Shown here: piece after piece, positions 1 to 14,400 of the stretch | Position numbering within the stretch: the first letter of the stretch is position 1 | Layout: every line of letters starts with the position of its first letter | The notes under the pieces: generated by a model | Seen by the model: only the letters and a program-made list of their open reading frames with translations | Databases searched by the model: none | Told to the model about the DNA's origin: nothing | Assembly: GCA_016617855.1 (NCBI GenBank) | Contig: JAECUM010009321.1 | Span: 56,208-120,207, forward strand | Direction: 5' to 3' | Length of the DNA stretch: 64,000 nt | Source: Megalonaias nervosa | Lineage: Eukaryota > Mollusca > Bivalvia > Unionida > Unionidae | Made by a program: the position numbers and the translations under genes

Positions 1-59
1 ACAACACTTGGTGAAAACCCTAAATTGATATGACCATCTATTCATGAGAATTTGTGACA

Positions 60-1190
60 GAATTTTCAGTATGTTCATTATGGCAGCCATGTTTGAGATT
101 ATAACAGCACCGTTATCATTCAGGACCAACCGGATATCATAATTAGTCTTCTGGTGAAAATCTCATGTGGATTTTTTATATGATTTTCTATTTAGAAGGG
201 GTACCAAGCACAAGATTTTCAAGATGGTTGTAAAAAAGATGCTTTCAATCTAGATGTTCAAGTTGGCCACTGTAATGGCCATGAGACCAGCATGATTTTA
301 ATTTAAGAACAACCAGACACCGCAAGTCTTCTGTGAAAACACATTGCTGATATGACTTTATGTTCAGGAGGTATATCAATGACTTTAAAGATGGCCACCA
401 TTGTGACTGTATCAGAAACCAGATTTGCACCATTATCCTTCAGAAAACTAGACCATTAAAACTTGCTGATATGACCATCCATTTAGGAGGATTAGCGATA
501 ACAAGATGTTCAAGATGGCTGTTATGGTGGCCAGATTGGATGTCCAGTTGGCACCAAATTCATTAAGGACCAACTATACATCATAAGAAGTCTTCTGTTC
601 TTCTGATGGAAACCCCATGCTGATATGACTTTCCATTCAGAGTAGTAGCAAAACCAAGATTTTCAAGATGGCTGTCCTGTTGGCCATACTGGACATCAGA
701 TTGGCACCATTTTCTTTTAGGACCAACTAGACATCATAAAAAGTTTTCCAGTGAAAACTCCATATCAATCTGACTTTCTATTTAGGAGAGTTTTGGCAAC
801 AAGATTTTCATGATGGCTGCTGTGGCAGTCATATTGGGTCTCGGCACCATTTTCATTTCAGTCCAAGTAGACATCATAAGAAGTCTTTCAGTGAAAACCC
901 CACATAAAATATAACTATCCATTCTGAAGGAGAATGATAAAAGTTTTAAGATGGTCGCTGCGGAGGCCATGTTAGATGTCTGAGTGGCACCATTTTCATT
1001 TAGAATCGATCAGACCCTGAGATGAATGTGTGTATAGTATCATGGTGATCCTCAGTGTAATTTAGGAGACGTAGCAATAACAAACTTCTGTTAATAGAGC
1101 GATGGCTGGACAACAGACCACTCCATAAGCTTTCCTGATCAATGTTCAGCATAATTAAAAACTGATGTTGGTTATAAATAATTATTATGA
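60..1190. repeat. Degenerate satellite array, about 145-bp units
   Basis: About six imperfect units recur at roughly 125-150 bp. Each holds AAGATTTTCAAGATGGCTG, a GGCCATATTGG-like core, and ACCAACTAGACATCATAAGA. The array ends in a non-repeated tail with ACCACTCCATAAGCTTTCC near 1130. A shorter array with the same core and the same tail start lies at 40745-41190. I recognise this as the kind of dispersed repeat common in bivalve genomes. No coding potential is apparent. Confidence 0.8.
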
Positions 1191-1800
1191 AGTAAAGTCT
1201 GATTTTTGTCACAGCCAACTAGTTATATAACAAGCTACAGAACCAGCCCATGTGTGATGGTATATTAAATGTCATATTTCAAAGATTAGAAGTAGCTGAT
1301 TGGCTAATACTCCACCCCACCCCAACCCCCAAACAAACATGTACTTTTCAAGAGGAAGACTATGTATGGACCAATTGTATGCTACAGTAGACTTCAACTT
1401 TAAATCATTATAACTGTCATTGCACACACTGGATACTGGATGTAAACAAATCTCACTGGGCCAAAAGTGTATAGCAGGCACCTACAGGGTTTTTTTATCA
1501 AAAAGAAGGTGCACAGAACATCATTTTCATCATTTTAAAAGTTTCGTCTTTGATATATAATTCATAGGATGTAAGTGTGCTTTTGCACTTACCACAAAGG
1601 TTTACTAACCGAGCCAAACATCAACATTATGGTCTACTAGAACAGAATTAGCTGCTTGTACTGATTCAATGTCGGATCATCATCATTTGTGCAAAACTGA
1701 AAGCTCTTCATGCCAGGATGTTATTGGTGAAGTTTGGTTCAACTTAGTTAAATTGGTTTTTGACAATTAGTTTAAAATAGGAACAGCTGACAGATGTATT

Positions 1801-2132
1801 ATTGACACCTGATGATGCATGACAAATTCAGGGCCATACCATAAGCTTCCTTGGACTAACAGTCAGGCAAGTTAAAAATCATTATTGACACCTGATGATG
1901 CATCACAAATTCAGGGCCATACCATAAGCTTCCTTGGACTTACAGCCAGGCAAGTTAAAAATCATTATTGACACCTGATGATGCATCACAAATTCAGGGC
2001 CATACCATAAGCTTCCTTGGACTTACAGCCAGGCAAGTTAAAAATCATTACTGACAACTTATGATGCATGACAAATTCAGGGCCATACCATAAGTTCCCT
2101 TGGACTTACAATTAGGCAAGTTAGAAATTATT
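1801..2132. repeat. 83-bp tandem repeat, four units
   Basis: Units start at 1801, 1884, 1967 and 2050. Units 2 and 3 are identical or nearly so; unit 4 is the most diverged. Each contains GATGATGCAT, AATTCAGGGCCATACCATAA and CAGGCAAGTTA. It lies about 170 bp past the exon q donor. Confidence 0.95.
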
Positions 2133-2298
2133 CCTTTCTTTGGAAATTTTGGAAAATTGAAGACTACACTATGTATATGAATTAAAAAACTTTGATATAA
2201 AACACTTGCAATTAACAACACCAACAACAAAGATAATGTTAAAAGAAAATGTGATAACTACATCTCAATATCTGCTAAGGTAAAACAGTAACATCTAC

Positions 2299-2405
2299 CT
2301 TAATTGCTTTAATTTTAGTGACATCATTATTTGCATACTGCTTTAGCACATGTCTGGTAGCAAAGCCAAAAGTACACATGCCATGGAGAATTGGCTGGTT
2401 GAAAC
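2299..2405 (-). CDS. HSD17B4: HSD17B4 exon q (last exon in window)
   Basis: This 107-bp exon encodes [20 protein letters not shown] and then [16 protein letters not shown]. PILHGxCTFG is the second conserved block of the catalytic hotdog domain. The donor is GTAGAT and the acceptor CATCCCAG. The next exon (normally RFAKPV...) is not present in 1-2298, so the gene continues past the window. Confidence 0.95.
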
Positions 2406-5400
2406 CTGGGATGAAAAAGGAAACAACATTAGTACTAAGCTTAAAATTGTTTTTATTTTTACTGATATTTTAGAAATTAAAAAAAGGTTAACTGCTGATA
2501 TAATACTGATGACATCTGCTAACTTACATCTTCAAGTAGTAAAGAAAAACAGGTAGCAATCTCAGCAAGTCTAAATATCCAGACTCTGTATGTGTGTGTG
2601 TGTGTGTGTGCAAATATATGTCAGAGATCCTGAACTCACCATCTGCTGGACATGCTCGGCATAACAAAGGTTTTAACTGGCGAATACTCTGACGAAGTGT
2701 GTATCAGATACAGGATATCTCAAATATCATTATACTCACTGATTTTAATTTGTTTATTCATTAAACTGTCAAATAAACACCTTAATTTTGTTCATTTCAA
2801 AGGTCACCAAGTCTGGTTTACAGATTGCTGCTTTATCAGACAAAACATAAAGGTTTCACCATCTAAGCTTAATTCAAAAAGATGACTAGGTAAAGTTTAC
2901 ACATTCTTTCTTTGTTGTACAGTAACTAGAGGTTCTGTGACTAAGCATGTTTGGTCATTATGATTTCCCAATTGTTTAAACACTCAATAGCTACAAATCA
3001 CAAAGAAAAAAGAGGTGTGGCAGCTTATCTCCTGGACTTTTAAAATATTCCAAACTGAACACTTTTTTAGGGTCAGTACTACATATATCAGTCCCCACAC
3101 ACCATGTTTTTAAGTAGATTGTGTTGCAGTTTTCAATAAAATATCAAAAGCCCAGGTCCAAATTGGGAAAAAGAGATACCAGCAACAAAAACCAACTTTA
3201 TTATCATCCTCCAAAATCTATTTGGGAACCTGATAAGAAAAAACCTCACTCATATAACTTTACTGGAAATGCTAGTCAATTAGGTATCACAGTTTCGATA
3301 TATTAAGTCTTCTTGTTGCCAATTAATAATTTTAAAAAAACAGAAGAGTGGAAAAAAATACTGTTATTGGGTGACAATTATAGTATAGTATTTTGAAAGA
3401 AAAATGACCTTTTTTTATAAATAATTAGTATGAGAGGAAAGAAGCAAATCATAATAAGATACCCGGAACCAAAAAATGACATATTTTCTGGTACATTTAA
3501 TAACTATGTATATCAATCTTTTCTTCCTGTGTCACAACTTGTTACATTTTTTGGACTGCTTTGATATTAAAATTCACAAATATATGACCACAATTTCAAG
3601 ATACCAGTAGTGTGATAATGGGCATTTTAAACTGGCTAGACAATTCTGTTTATCAGGCCATAAATCTATAAGATTCCCCATAATTTTTCACACCGAGAAT
3701 TTTTTAAAAGACTTGTGCAACTGTGATTGTAACCCATGTGAGTCCACATGGAAGCTTCTCAAGGCCGCATCATGGGTTGGGAGCTGCAGTGCTGTAAGTT
3801 CGCAGACAGATTCATTTATGCTGGTAATGCATAAAAAGAGATTCACTATTAAAGAATTGTAGAGGGCTATTATATAATGCCATTAGAAACAACATACTTC
3901 TATACATATAGCAATATGAAAGAATTCATATTGGCAGCTAATGGTGTGTTTGTAACATCACAAAAAGATCAATATTCAGTATGAATATGTCAAAACGAGT
4001 TGTCAGGTGCTCAAAAGATGTATAATTTTTCAAAAATGTGTCCAGGGTATCTTGATCAAAAGAAACTAGATCAGGGATTGAGTTGGAGTGAGTACGATGA
4101 AAACACCAGAAATTTAATTGCATCATATTGTACAAGAAAACTTGAAGTCACTGATGTTAATAGAGTTTACCGGTGTGACTGAGTTTAACTGCTGATGACA
4201 CTGAAGATAATGAAACAGCCAGTGAAGGCAGCTAAATATTCAAGAAAGAGAGGGAAGACAGTGAAGATGGAAAAGAAATTTAAGACAGCTAAGATCTTTG
4301 GTGATCACAGTCATGGGCAAATCTAATAGAGAAATACCTTTGGTGTATAACACATAGAGGAAAAAAGCCATGACAAATGAAGATATTCGCAAGTGGCCCA
4401 TAAACCATGACTTTATCTTTGCCTATCTTGTCAGCAAAAATCATGAGGAAGAATATTTAAAGATCCTCATTTGAAAAGAGATAATTATAATAAAATTCTT
4501 TAATGCCAATGTGCTCATAATAAAATAACTTAATTTGTGCTATCAGAACACCATTTCTATGACCATTTCATGACCATACCTTAAATGTAGTATTTCAGTC
4601 AAGTCACATCATCAACATGTCGATCTTTTGCTGAGTATATCATGAGCAGCTGACAAGACAAACTAACAAGCCTGTTACGGAAAAATAACGCACCCGTTAC
4701 AGAAAAAGACAATGTTGTTGTCAAGGAAAAACCCAACTATAGTGAGCAACCTTGTAGAAGGAGGCAGCAATCAATATATAAGTACTTGTAATATGGCAGT
4801 GCTGATAATGGAGCTTTCAGTTTGTTCAAATGGAAATGAATATACCCTTACAAGTACATGAGTGACACAGATAACTTTTCTGAAACTTGACTGCCACTTA
4901 CTGAGGCCTTTAATTAATCACTGTCTCATAAAGATAATTTCACCAATGACAACACACATGTATGAACAATGTCTGGTCTGCATTTGGTTGTAAAAATTTT
5001 GGGAACAATCAGCATACAGATGTGTTGCTGTATACAGATGCCTTTGAGACATTTTGTTATACAGCCAGGCATGTGTACAAGCTCAATCCCACACATTACT
5101 TCTCATCACCGGGAAAGGCTCGGGATGCATTGTACCAAAAACCAAGATCACATTGGAACTGTTCACTGATACTGATCGACACTTGTTTATCGAATGTGGC
5201 ACCGGCAGTGGAATTTCGTTGGTGAGTCATTGTTAAAAGTTCACATAGATTGATCCCGCTGACATGGACATTTGCAAATATATATATCAGTTTAACAACA
5301 ATAGCAACCACAGATATTCTTTGAAGTTGACCTGGAATACCCTAATTAGCTTTACCATGTCCACAATGATTATTCAATGGCCCAGGATGTGCTTTTGGTG

Positions 5401-8400
5401 CCTCACAAGTGGTTGTCCCCATACCAGTGTGCACTCGTGGATGATTCCAGGCATAAGTTTAGTGAATGCACCAAGCCAGTTCCAAATCTGTCCCCAAAAC
5501 TCAAAGTGTATCTGCAGCTGTATCTGTGGTTGATGATAAATGTGTGTAAAATACACTGAGTGCCACGGTTTCATCAGTGAGCCATATATACAAATGAACA
5601 CCAACCTTGGAATGGTTGCAACTAATGAGTTTGAGAAAGACTCATGATTTATGTAGATTTTTTTTTAAAACGATGGAGAACCTGCAGAAAAGAATCCGTT
5701 TTGATCTTATGTGGGACAGCAAACAAGAAAAACTCAATATGCTGATTGTGGACAGGGCATCTCAGTCATGGAAGATATTTGATTGCAAGAAATTCTCATG
5801 GAAGATATTTGATTGCAAGAAATTCAAGCTGAAGTTGACCAAACCCATTAACTTTCGTTGTGTTCAAGCTGGACCTACAAATGTACAAGTTCTACTATGA
5901 AAAGATCAAGCAGTGATACAGCACTGACATTAAATTGCTGTACAAGGATACCGACTCATTGTTAGTACATATAACTACTACTGATGTCTATATAGACGTG
6001 GGAAAGGTGTACTACATAAATGAATTTGACACCAGTGAATAACAAAGGACCATCCATTGTTTAGTAATCAAAACAGAAAGGTAATGGGGAAAATCAAAGA
6101 TAAGTACATGGGTAAACCCATCAAGGAATACACATGACTGTGCCCCAAAATGTAGTAAACAATGGTTGGCTCTAGTACAAACATTAGGCAGGCACAAGGA
6201 GTTAAAAAAAAAGGGGTATAGTCTATACTTGTTTGTAAGTCAAGTCAAACTGCAAAGAACAAAGATCATGATCTGATGTCGCACAATGTGCCTGCAGATC
6301 TGGGTTTAGGTTGTTTATTCTTCTGATTAATCCTAACAAACTGCACAGACCCAGATCTGTTGGTGTATCATGCAATGGCAGATCTGGGTCTGTACAGTTT
6401 GCAGCTGGACTCATAAGTGAGTATATTCGGGAGCTAGATGGATATGTGACAATAACAAGCAGACATATAGGAATATATTTACCTCCCATAGCGGCAAAAC
6501 TTGGATCAATGTGCAAGGGATTTCTGTCTCCACTTAGCCTGTACAGAGCAGCCTTAAAAGAAAATTACAATGACTCTTGCATACAAGGTTTTAACTTAAT
6601 CCTACACATTGTATTAAGTTATTAATTTCATTACAAAAAAAGGCTTGTAATTGTCTGTAGGGTGTTTTACTCTATCAATGGGAAATTTCAAATTTAGAAA
6701 GATAATGCAAAGTTTAATTTTGCTAGGTCATACAATGTAAATATGGGACCATACAAATCTTGATACATGTGATGTGCATGTTTTATGTCATGTTCATCAT
6801 ACATTCATTTGACAATATATAGATATGGGTATGATATGATGAAAAATACTGTAAAAGACTGACCTCACATGTGTGACCACTTACCAGTGCACATAACAGA
6901 ACTAATGGGGTGGAACTAGAACCACAGAGATGAAGAACCATCCATACATGAATTATGAAATGACAATGTAAATCTAACAACTAATAGGTACACTATCAAC
7001 TTCTATCTTGGAAAATATATATATACCTGATCAATACTGGTTTTCTCTGTGACAGAAGCATCAGGTGGCCTTGATGGTGGATCCTTTGGAAGTACGGCTG
7101 CATCAGAGTTCCTCTTGCCTCCAAATCCACCAGCGCGGGTCACAAATGTTGTAAACTGGTTAAATGCCACCTTCTCATTTTTCTCATCAAAGGTCTCAAC
7201 TGAAAATTAATAAAAGTTAATTTTATGGTTATAAGCTATTGTTCATACCAAACTCTAAAAAAATATTTTTAATTTTTTTGAGATCTGCTAACAAGAGGCC
7301 CATGTGGACCTGATATTGCTTGCCTGTTTACACAACTTAACAACTGATCATTTAACTAAGCAGGCTTATGTAAGAATATAATCCTATGAAAACTATCTCT
7401 GAACCTGTAAATCCTGTATATTTTATTTATTTTACTAGTCTGAAAAAAAATTCTTTCCAAAAAAAGGCATACTTGATATGCATAGCTCAAATTCCAAGTC
7501 AAATAAGATCTTAATTATATAAACCTATATACCAAGACCACTTTCCCTCATAAGGCTTCAAAATGGAAGGCTTTCTTGCTCTCCATAATCGAAGGTCTGT
7601 ATTGTTTCTCTCATAAGGATGTCCTGACAAAAGCCAAGCATGAGAGAGATGTCTAAGCAGTGGTGAAACACCTGTGACCTTGGCTGTTTGAGAAGATTCG
7701 GTTTGGCCATAATCTTGCTGGGTAGGTCTACTGCTACACTGAGTAGAATGTTGACCAAGGACTTGTCTCATCTAAGAAGGGCTTTCAGAATTATCTTGTA
7801 ATTCTGACCCTGTATTTTCTGTATTAATTCTGTATTACTAAGACTTAGGTTGGAAAGAGTGCTGGACAGTCAACTCATAAATCACCTGGACAGTCAACTC
7901 ATAAATCACCTGGACAGTCAACTCATAAATCACCTGGGCAGGACATGAAACAAAGTGGATGGACCAACCCAAATTACCCCCCATGTGAGTCCACCTAATG
8001 CTGAATGGCTGGGCAGTATGTGGCACAATTCACCAATGTAATGGTATCTACTCAATGCATTGTAAATAGCTGGTCTGAATGTGTTGCCAGACCAGCCTGC
8101 CTTGCCAGCACAGCAGGCTAGAAAGTGTGCTGGAGGGGTAGCTGGATGGTTGGTTCAGAGGCTGAGTGGATGATTAGCTTGGAAACTGGATTAAATATGC
8201 AGCAAAATGGATGGACTGAATCAATGGATCCCTGGATAACTCTACATACCACTGAATGGCGAGTCTATGTGACATGACCTGCCAATATGATATTACTCAA
8301 TGCATGGGTCTTGAACAGTGTTCTGCAAGCTGAATTGACAGGTGGGCAGGCAGTATAGCTTGTCTCTCCAGTACAGCAGGATGAAAAGTGCTGGATAGGT

Positions 8401-11400
8401 GGATGAATGTACCGTTCAGTGGCTAGCTGGATGGTTAGCTCCAAAACTGCCTGAATGAAATGTGCAGTTCAATGGTTAGACCAACTCAATGGATCCCTGT
8501 ACGACTCCAAATACCACAAAACAGCTGTCTGCTATACAGCATGGCTCACTGATGTGATGATGTCTACTCAACAGTTATATTGTAAATAGCTAACCCACCA
8601 GATGAAATGCTAGCCAGGCAAGCAACACAGCTTGTCTTGCTCATACAGACAGTCAAAAAGAGTGCTGAATGGGTGTCTGGACAGTTAGTTTGGATCACAA
8701 GAGTTTAACATGACCTGAACACTATTCCCTCATACACCTGAAGAAAGATAAAGTCCTCATAAACATTCAAAGTAAGCCTTATAGTGAACATGTCAATCTG
8801 ATTTAATTATAGTCAAAATATATACCATTAAGAAGGATAACAGCACCAGATCCCTTGTCCAATATGTCAGCAACTTTTGGATAAGAAGTCAGAGTTCCAC
8901 TTGTTGGAATCGGCTTGAACAACTCCACATACTGCTCTCCATGCAAAATCTGAAAACAATATCAGAGGCAGGTACTGAAAAGCACAAATACTAAAAGACA
9001 ATGTAACAGATTCTCTAAAAGACAGTAAATTATGAAAAGATTTCATGCTTGTGTTGCACAAAATAAGATATTCCACTTTTACGCATGTACAACATGCTTG
9101 CAACTGTGAGGATTGTAGACCTAGATCTACAGGCACATAATGCACCAACATATCAGGTTTGATGCTATCTGCTTGAAATGATATTTAAATAGAATCTTCT
9201 GCAGGATGTATTATTAAATGCTTTTGTGCAATCTACTGATTACTCCTCTAACTAACTGCAGAGACCCCAATCTGTTGGCACATTATGCAATGGCAGATCT
9301 GAGTCTGTTCAGTTTGCAATTGGACTTATCTTATAAACGAGTATATGGTAATGATAAATCTACTCAGCTTGAGTTTGAGCTTGAGATTTTGAGTCAGTCA
9401 GTCACAATGACCTTACTTGTGTCACATCACTTTTGAATGACTCATAGTGAAGGAGTTTTGTTATCATCAGGCCTGTTCTATATTTGATTATTTCTACTGT
9501 TTCATGAATTACAATAACAAGCCACTGGCATTCAGGTGAAACTGACATATATAAATAGAGTATGATCTTTTAGCAATCAAGAAATAAAATACCATTCAAT
9601 AAAGCTTGAATTAATAACGTGTCGGCATAGTTTGTACAAATCAATTTAACAGATCAACACCTAAAGAGTTTCATGTACATATCAATTAACATGAAAAGTA
9701 GATACTTCCAGCAAATCTGACTACAGCTATCTTGTACTAGTCAAACATCTGTACTAGTCAAACATCTGTATTAGTCAAACATCTGTGGGTCTTGAAAGTG
9801 GATGCTTAAGCATGTTCCTTTATCCACCTTGAGAATAATTTTTACATTCATGGCTATATAATGCTGATCTAAGAGTTAAATATTTTTAACAAAAAATTGT
9901 ATCCAATCCATCCCAAACATAAAGGTCATATCAGACTTACCACATTATGAACTAGATAATGATACAATACACAATCTCAATCTCAACTGAAAATGTCATA
10001 TCAGACTTACCACATTATGAACTAGATAATGATATAAAACATGATCTCGATCCCAGTTGTAAATGTCATATCAGACTTACCACATTATGAACTGGATGAT
10101 GATGTAAAACATGACCTCAATCCCAATCATATCCAGATTACCACATTATGAAATAGATAATGGTAGATAATGGTGCAAAATAGGACCTCAATCCCAGCCA
10201 TAAAGGTCATATCAGACTTACCACATTATGAAATAGATTATGATGTAAAACATGACCTCAATCCCATCATAAAGGTCATATCAGGCTTAACACATCATGA
10301 ACCAGATAATGGTGTAAAGCATGACTTCATGGTTTAATTCTGATCAAAAGCATTGTAAAATGAAAAATAATTATGGCAAAGAGTGGAATAAAAGCAAATG
10401 GCTTAAAAATTCATACATACAGCAGATACTAATTAAAGTCTAATATTATAATGATTAGAAAGTACACATAATATTCTCATCCCTAATGACATTACTATTC
10501 GGAAGGGATATGTCTGCTATTCCTTTTGTTACCTTTGTTGGATCAATCTGCAGTCCAGGTATGCCTCCCACAAACAAACCACTTGTACTATTCATGGCTG
10601 GGATGACGGCAAAGCTTGGCAGGACACAAAATTCCTCAGCACCTTCAAACAAGAACTTCAGGTAATCTGGTTCCTTTGTGGAGGATCCCACTGAAAAATT
10701 ATAGAAGACCAAAATTGCACTGGTGACAAAGAACTATTAAGTTACTCTGATAAATCAGCCCCCAAACCTGTGTTAATACTGACAGATGATTTGAGGGTCT
10801 GATGTCAACTGTTCATTAAAATATGCAATATTGTTGCATACAAATCTGCGTGGAATACACAAGTGTACTTTTTAGGTACCTACTGGTAATTGGTAATAGC
10901 CATATTTAACCACAAAATTCAAAATGGCCACAGGAATATGGTTGCATTATTCCATGTAGATTTACAAGTCATCAATCATAAGATCTGTACATATCGCCAA
11001 AAGGACCCTTCAACTGACAGAAGCTCAAGAGATGTGAGAAATACCTGTAAGTATTTAAAACGTACAACAATGTGTTGCAGACAGATCCGTTTGCAATATT
11101 TCCTTGATTTTATAACACTTGACATCATACCCTCAGATCAACCATCAGTATCAAAATAGGTTTAGGGGCTAATTTAACAGATTACTATGAAGTCACTATT
11201 GGAAAGTGATTATGCCTTCCTACCACTTACTATAGATAATACAATAATAAATATGGGGCATAAATTTACAAGTATGATTTGTATACAGTAAAATGGACTG
11301 GAAAGGCTGCTGTTCTGAAAGCCCATTTTTCATGCAAGAACTGCTTTTCAAGAATGGATAACTGTATTATAATGTGATGACTACAATGACAAACCACATT

Positions 11401-14400
11401 TTCAAGAATGGATAACTGTATTATAATGCGATGACTACAATGACAAACCACATTTCTTGAAAGACCTCAGAAGGAGTGAGCTACAAACAGCACATAATGT
11501 GCCAGCAAATCATGGTCTGTGCTGGTATGGTACTTCTTCACTGTAACACTGTTCATGGAAGCCATACAAGTGGACTGCCGTATAGATGAGGCTGCCCTAT
11601 ATCAAGGTGTCTTATACGTAATATTGCTATTAAATAATGAAAATGAATCCAAAACCATTAAATTATTAGTGAGAGAGTACTACAATTCTATGATTTCAAG
11701 CAAACAGTGAAACTCTAATCTATTAGCAATTTCACCACCACAAGTCTTAATATCAAGTTGAGACTTGTAAAATCTGATCAATCAATTTTAGGTCTGACAA
11801 ATTTTAACTAATCAGATCACCTGATTCCAGGCAAGTATAATTTGGTTGCAAAATCCAGGCCTGATGGCTAATTACATAATAAAAAATCTTGGTCTATGCT
11901 GTCCAAAGCTGGATACACATTATCTATGGACAAATACACCTATCACCTGATGGAAATAGTCACCTCTAGTCTTGCACAGGATGGGACCAGCCACATTCAG
12001 TCTCACACAAACTGGGACAAGTCAATCTTACACAGGATGGGACCAGTCACATTCAGTCTCACACAGACTGGGACAAGTCAGTCTTGCACAGGAAAGTACA
12101 AGTCATATCCAGTCTTACCATCTGTGACATAGAATTATGACGTTGCTCTAGAATGAGTGGGTTCAAGGATATGAGCCAATGCTATGTGCAATTATACAAA
12201 GCAACTGCTGAATAGAATTACTTGATCATGAACTTACAAAATATATGCCCTCTTTTAGGACAGGGTTCAGTATATGAAATGTTGAATTTACAACAAAAAA
12301 AGCCAAAGAAACCCAGTTTGAGTGAAAAATATTAAGTTCAAAATAGCCCCTACTTTTGCAACTTTTAAAAACTTGTAAAGTGCAACATGAATAATTTCTA
12401 AGTTTTTAAATCGGAGGAGGGAGGCAAAGAAAAGCAGTAAGAACAGACCCATGAACCATACTGACTGCACAGGTTAAGTTTGTATGTAATGCCAATTAAG
12501 TGTATTTAAGAATGGGAGAAGGGACAGTGGCAACATGTGACAAGGTGCTGAAATTAAGAGTCCAGTATTAATAGTAAGCTTTGTTAAATTAGAGCTATTA
12601 ACAATGGGCAAATCATGAAGAGCCCTGCTTGCTACAATTTGTTCTGAGAAGTCTTAATAAGAATAACATTGTGCGAAAACAGGGGCATATCAAACAATAA
12701 TAGGTCAGAACTCTACTCTGATGTACGAAGCTGGCAATCACATTTTTGCAAGAGTTCAGTAGCATAAAGATGCACATAACATTCACTGAAAATCCTGGAC
12801 GACTCTGGTGTAAAAACTAAATAATGGATTATCACTACTAGTTAATGATAGTATAGCCTAAAAATTAATTTCACAGGGAGCTGGGGCCTGAAAACTAATC
12901 TATTTGAGATATACAGAACATAGCTGCACACCAAAATTTGGTTCAATGAATCTTTGAAAACATTATGCTGTGGAAATAAAAGTTTTGGAGGACAATCCTT
13001 CAAGGGCCATAACTCATGTAAATGATGGCAAGGAATGCTTGAAATAAAATCTTTTCAAATCTCATCAGTATAAAGCTACACAGTAACAAACATTTCAGAG
13101 GGCAATCAATGGCTATAACTCCAGCAAAAAAGGCAGGAAATGCAAGAAATCAAAGCATTCCAGATCTCGGTGAAATAAAGCTGCATTATTTCTAGCTGAA
13201 ATTGAACAAATCTTGGTCAAGTTATGTAGTGTAACAAAATGTAGGAGAACAGGCAATCATGGGCCAGAACTTCTGCAAATGATGTGGACTGGAAAAAATC
13301 AAAATCAATATAAAGCAGCAAGCCCAAAATGGTCAAAATCAAATGATTGTTTGTAAAAAAAATATTGCAGAAATCCAAATTAGGAGAACAAGCAATCAGA
13401 GGCTATTTCTGTCGTAAATGATGTTCCAGAATGCAGACATTCAAGTTCAATTACAATTGCATCAATCCTAAGGAACGTTATGCTGCTGAAACCTCTCAGG
13501 AGAACAGGTAATCAAGGACCATAACTCCTGTAAAGTACTGCATGGAATGCTGGAAATCAAGCCCATTCAAGGTTTCATCAATATAACACTGCATGTCAAG
13601 TTCACAAAGTTCATAACAAAGCTACCCAGTGGCAAATCAAGTTAAAAAGACAAGCAATCAGGAGCTGTAATTCCTGAGAATGATGTTTTGGAGCACTAGA
13701 AATCAACCTCCTGCAAGGTCATCAACATAAAGCTTAATGCCAAATTTAGTTGAAACCAACAACCCTTGGTAGAGTTATGCTAAGGAAACCAAAAAGTTAG
13801 TAGGCAGAAAAATCAGGAGCTATAACTCTTCTAAATCATGACTTTGAAAGCTGAAATCAAAAATGTTTCATCAATGTAAAGAAGAAAACCAAATTTAGTT
13901 GAAATCAAAACTATTCCCTGTCAAATTTATCTTGTGCAAACCAAAGTGTTGATGTAATGGCCAGCCAGACCAATGGCTAAAATGATCAATGGCCAGCGAG
14001 ACCAATGGCCAACCGGATAAAATATCTACATGGCTCTGCTGACTTCTTGAGTGGGGACATTAATACTGCCTGCACACGTCACAATAAGCTAATATTTGTA
14101 CAAAACATGTTGTAGTTCCACAAGGCAAGATTGGTAATAAGAGTTACAAACAGTGAGTGAAGGAACTCCTAAATACCATCCACTTCAAGCAGTACAAAAT
14201 TATAAAATTGACATACAATTTTACCTCCTAATGCATAAAGAATAACTTCTTTTGGCCCATAAGTAAACTTCCCTGGTTTGATATTGGAACTTTTTGCAAC
14301 CTCCTATGAAAAGGAAAAAAAAACAGTCAAAAATAATTTAAACAATTATGAAATTAATTTGCTAACCAATTTGCTAACTTCTTGATACAATTTATCTTAT

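Noticed and set aside
7511..7771. 86-codon minus-strand ORF as a host gene
   Set aside because: The underlying DNA aligns with DIRS-A between RNase H and recombinase, so it is better explained as an element relic.
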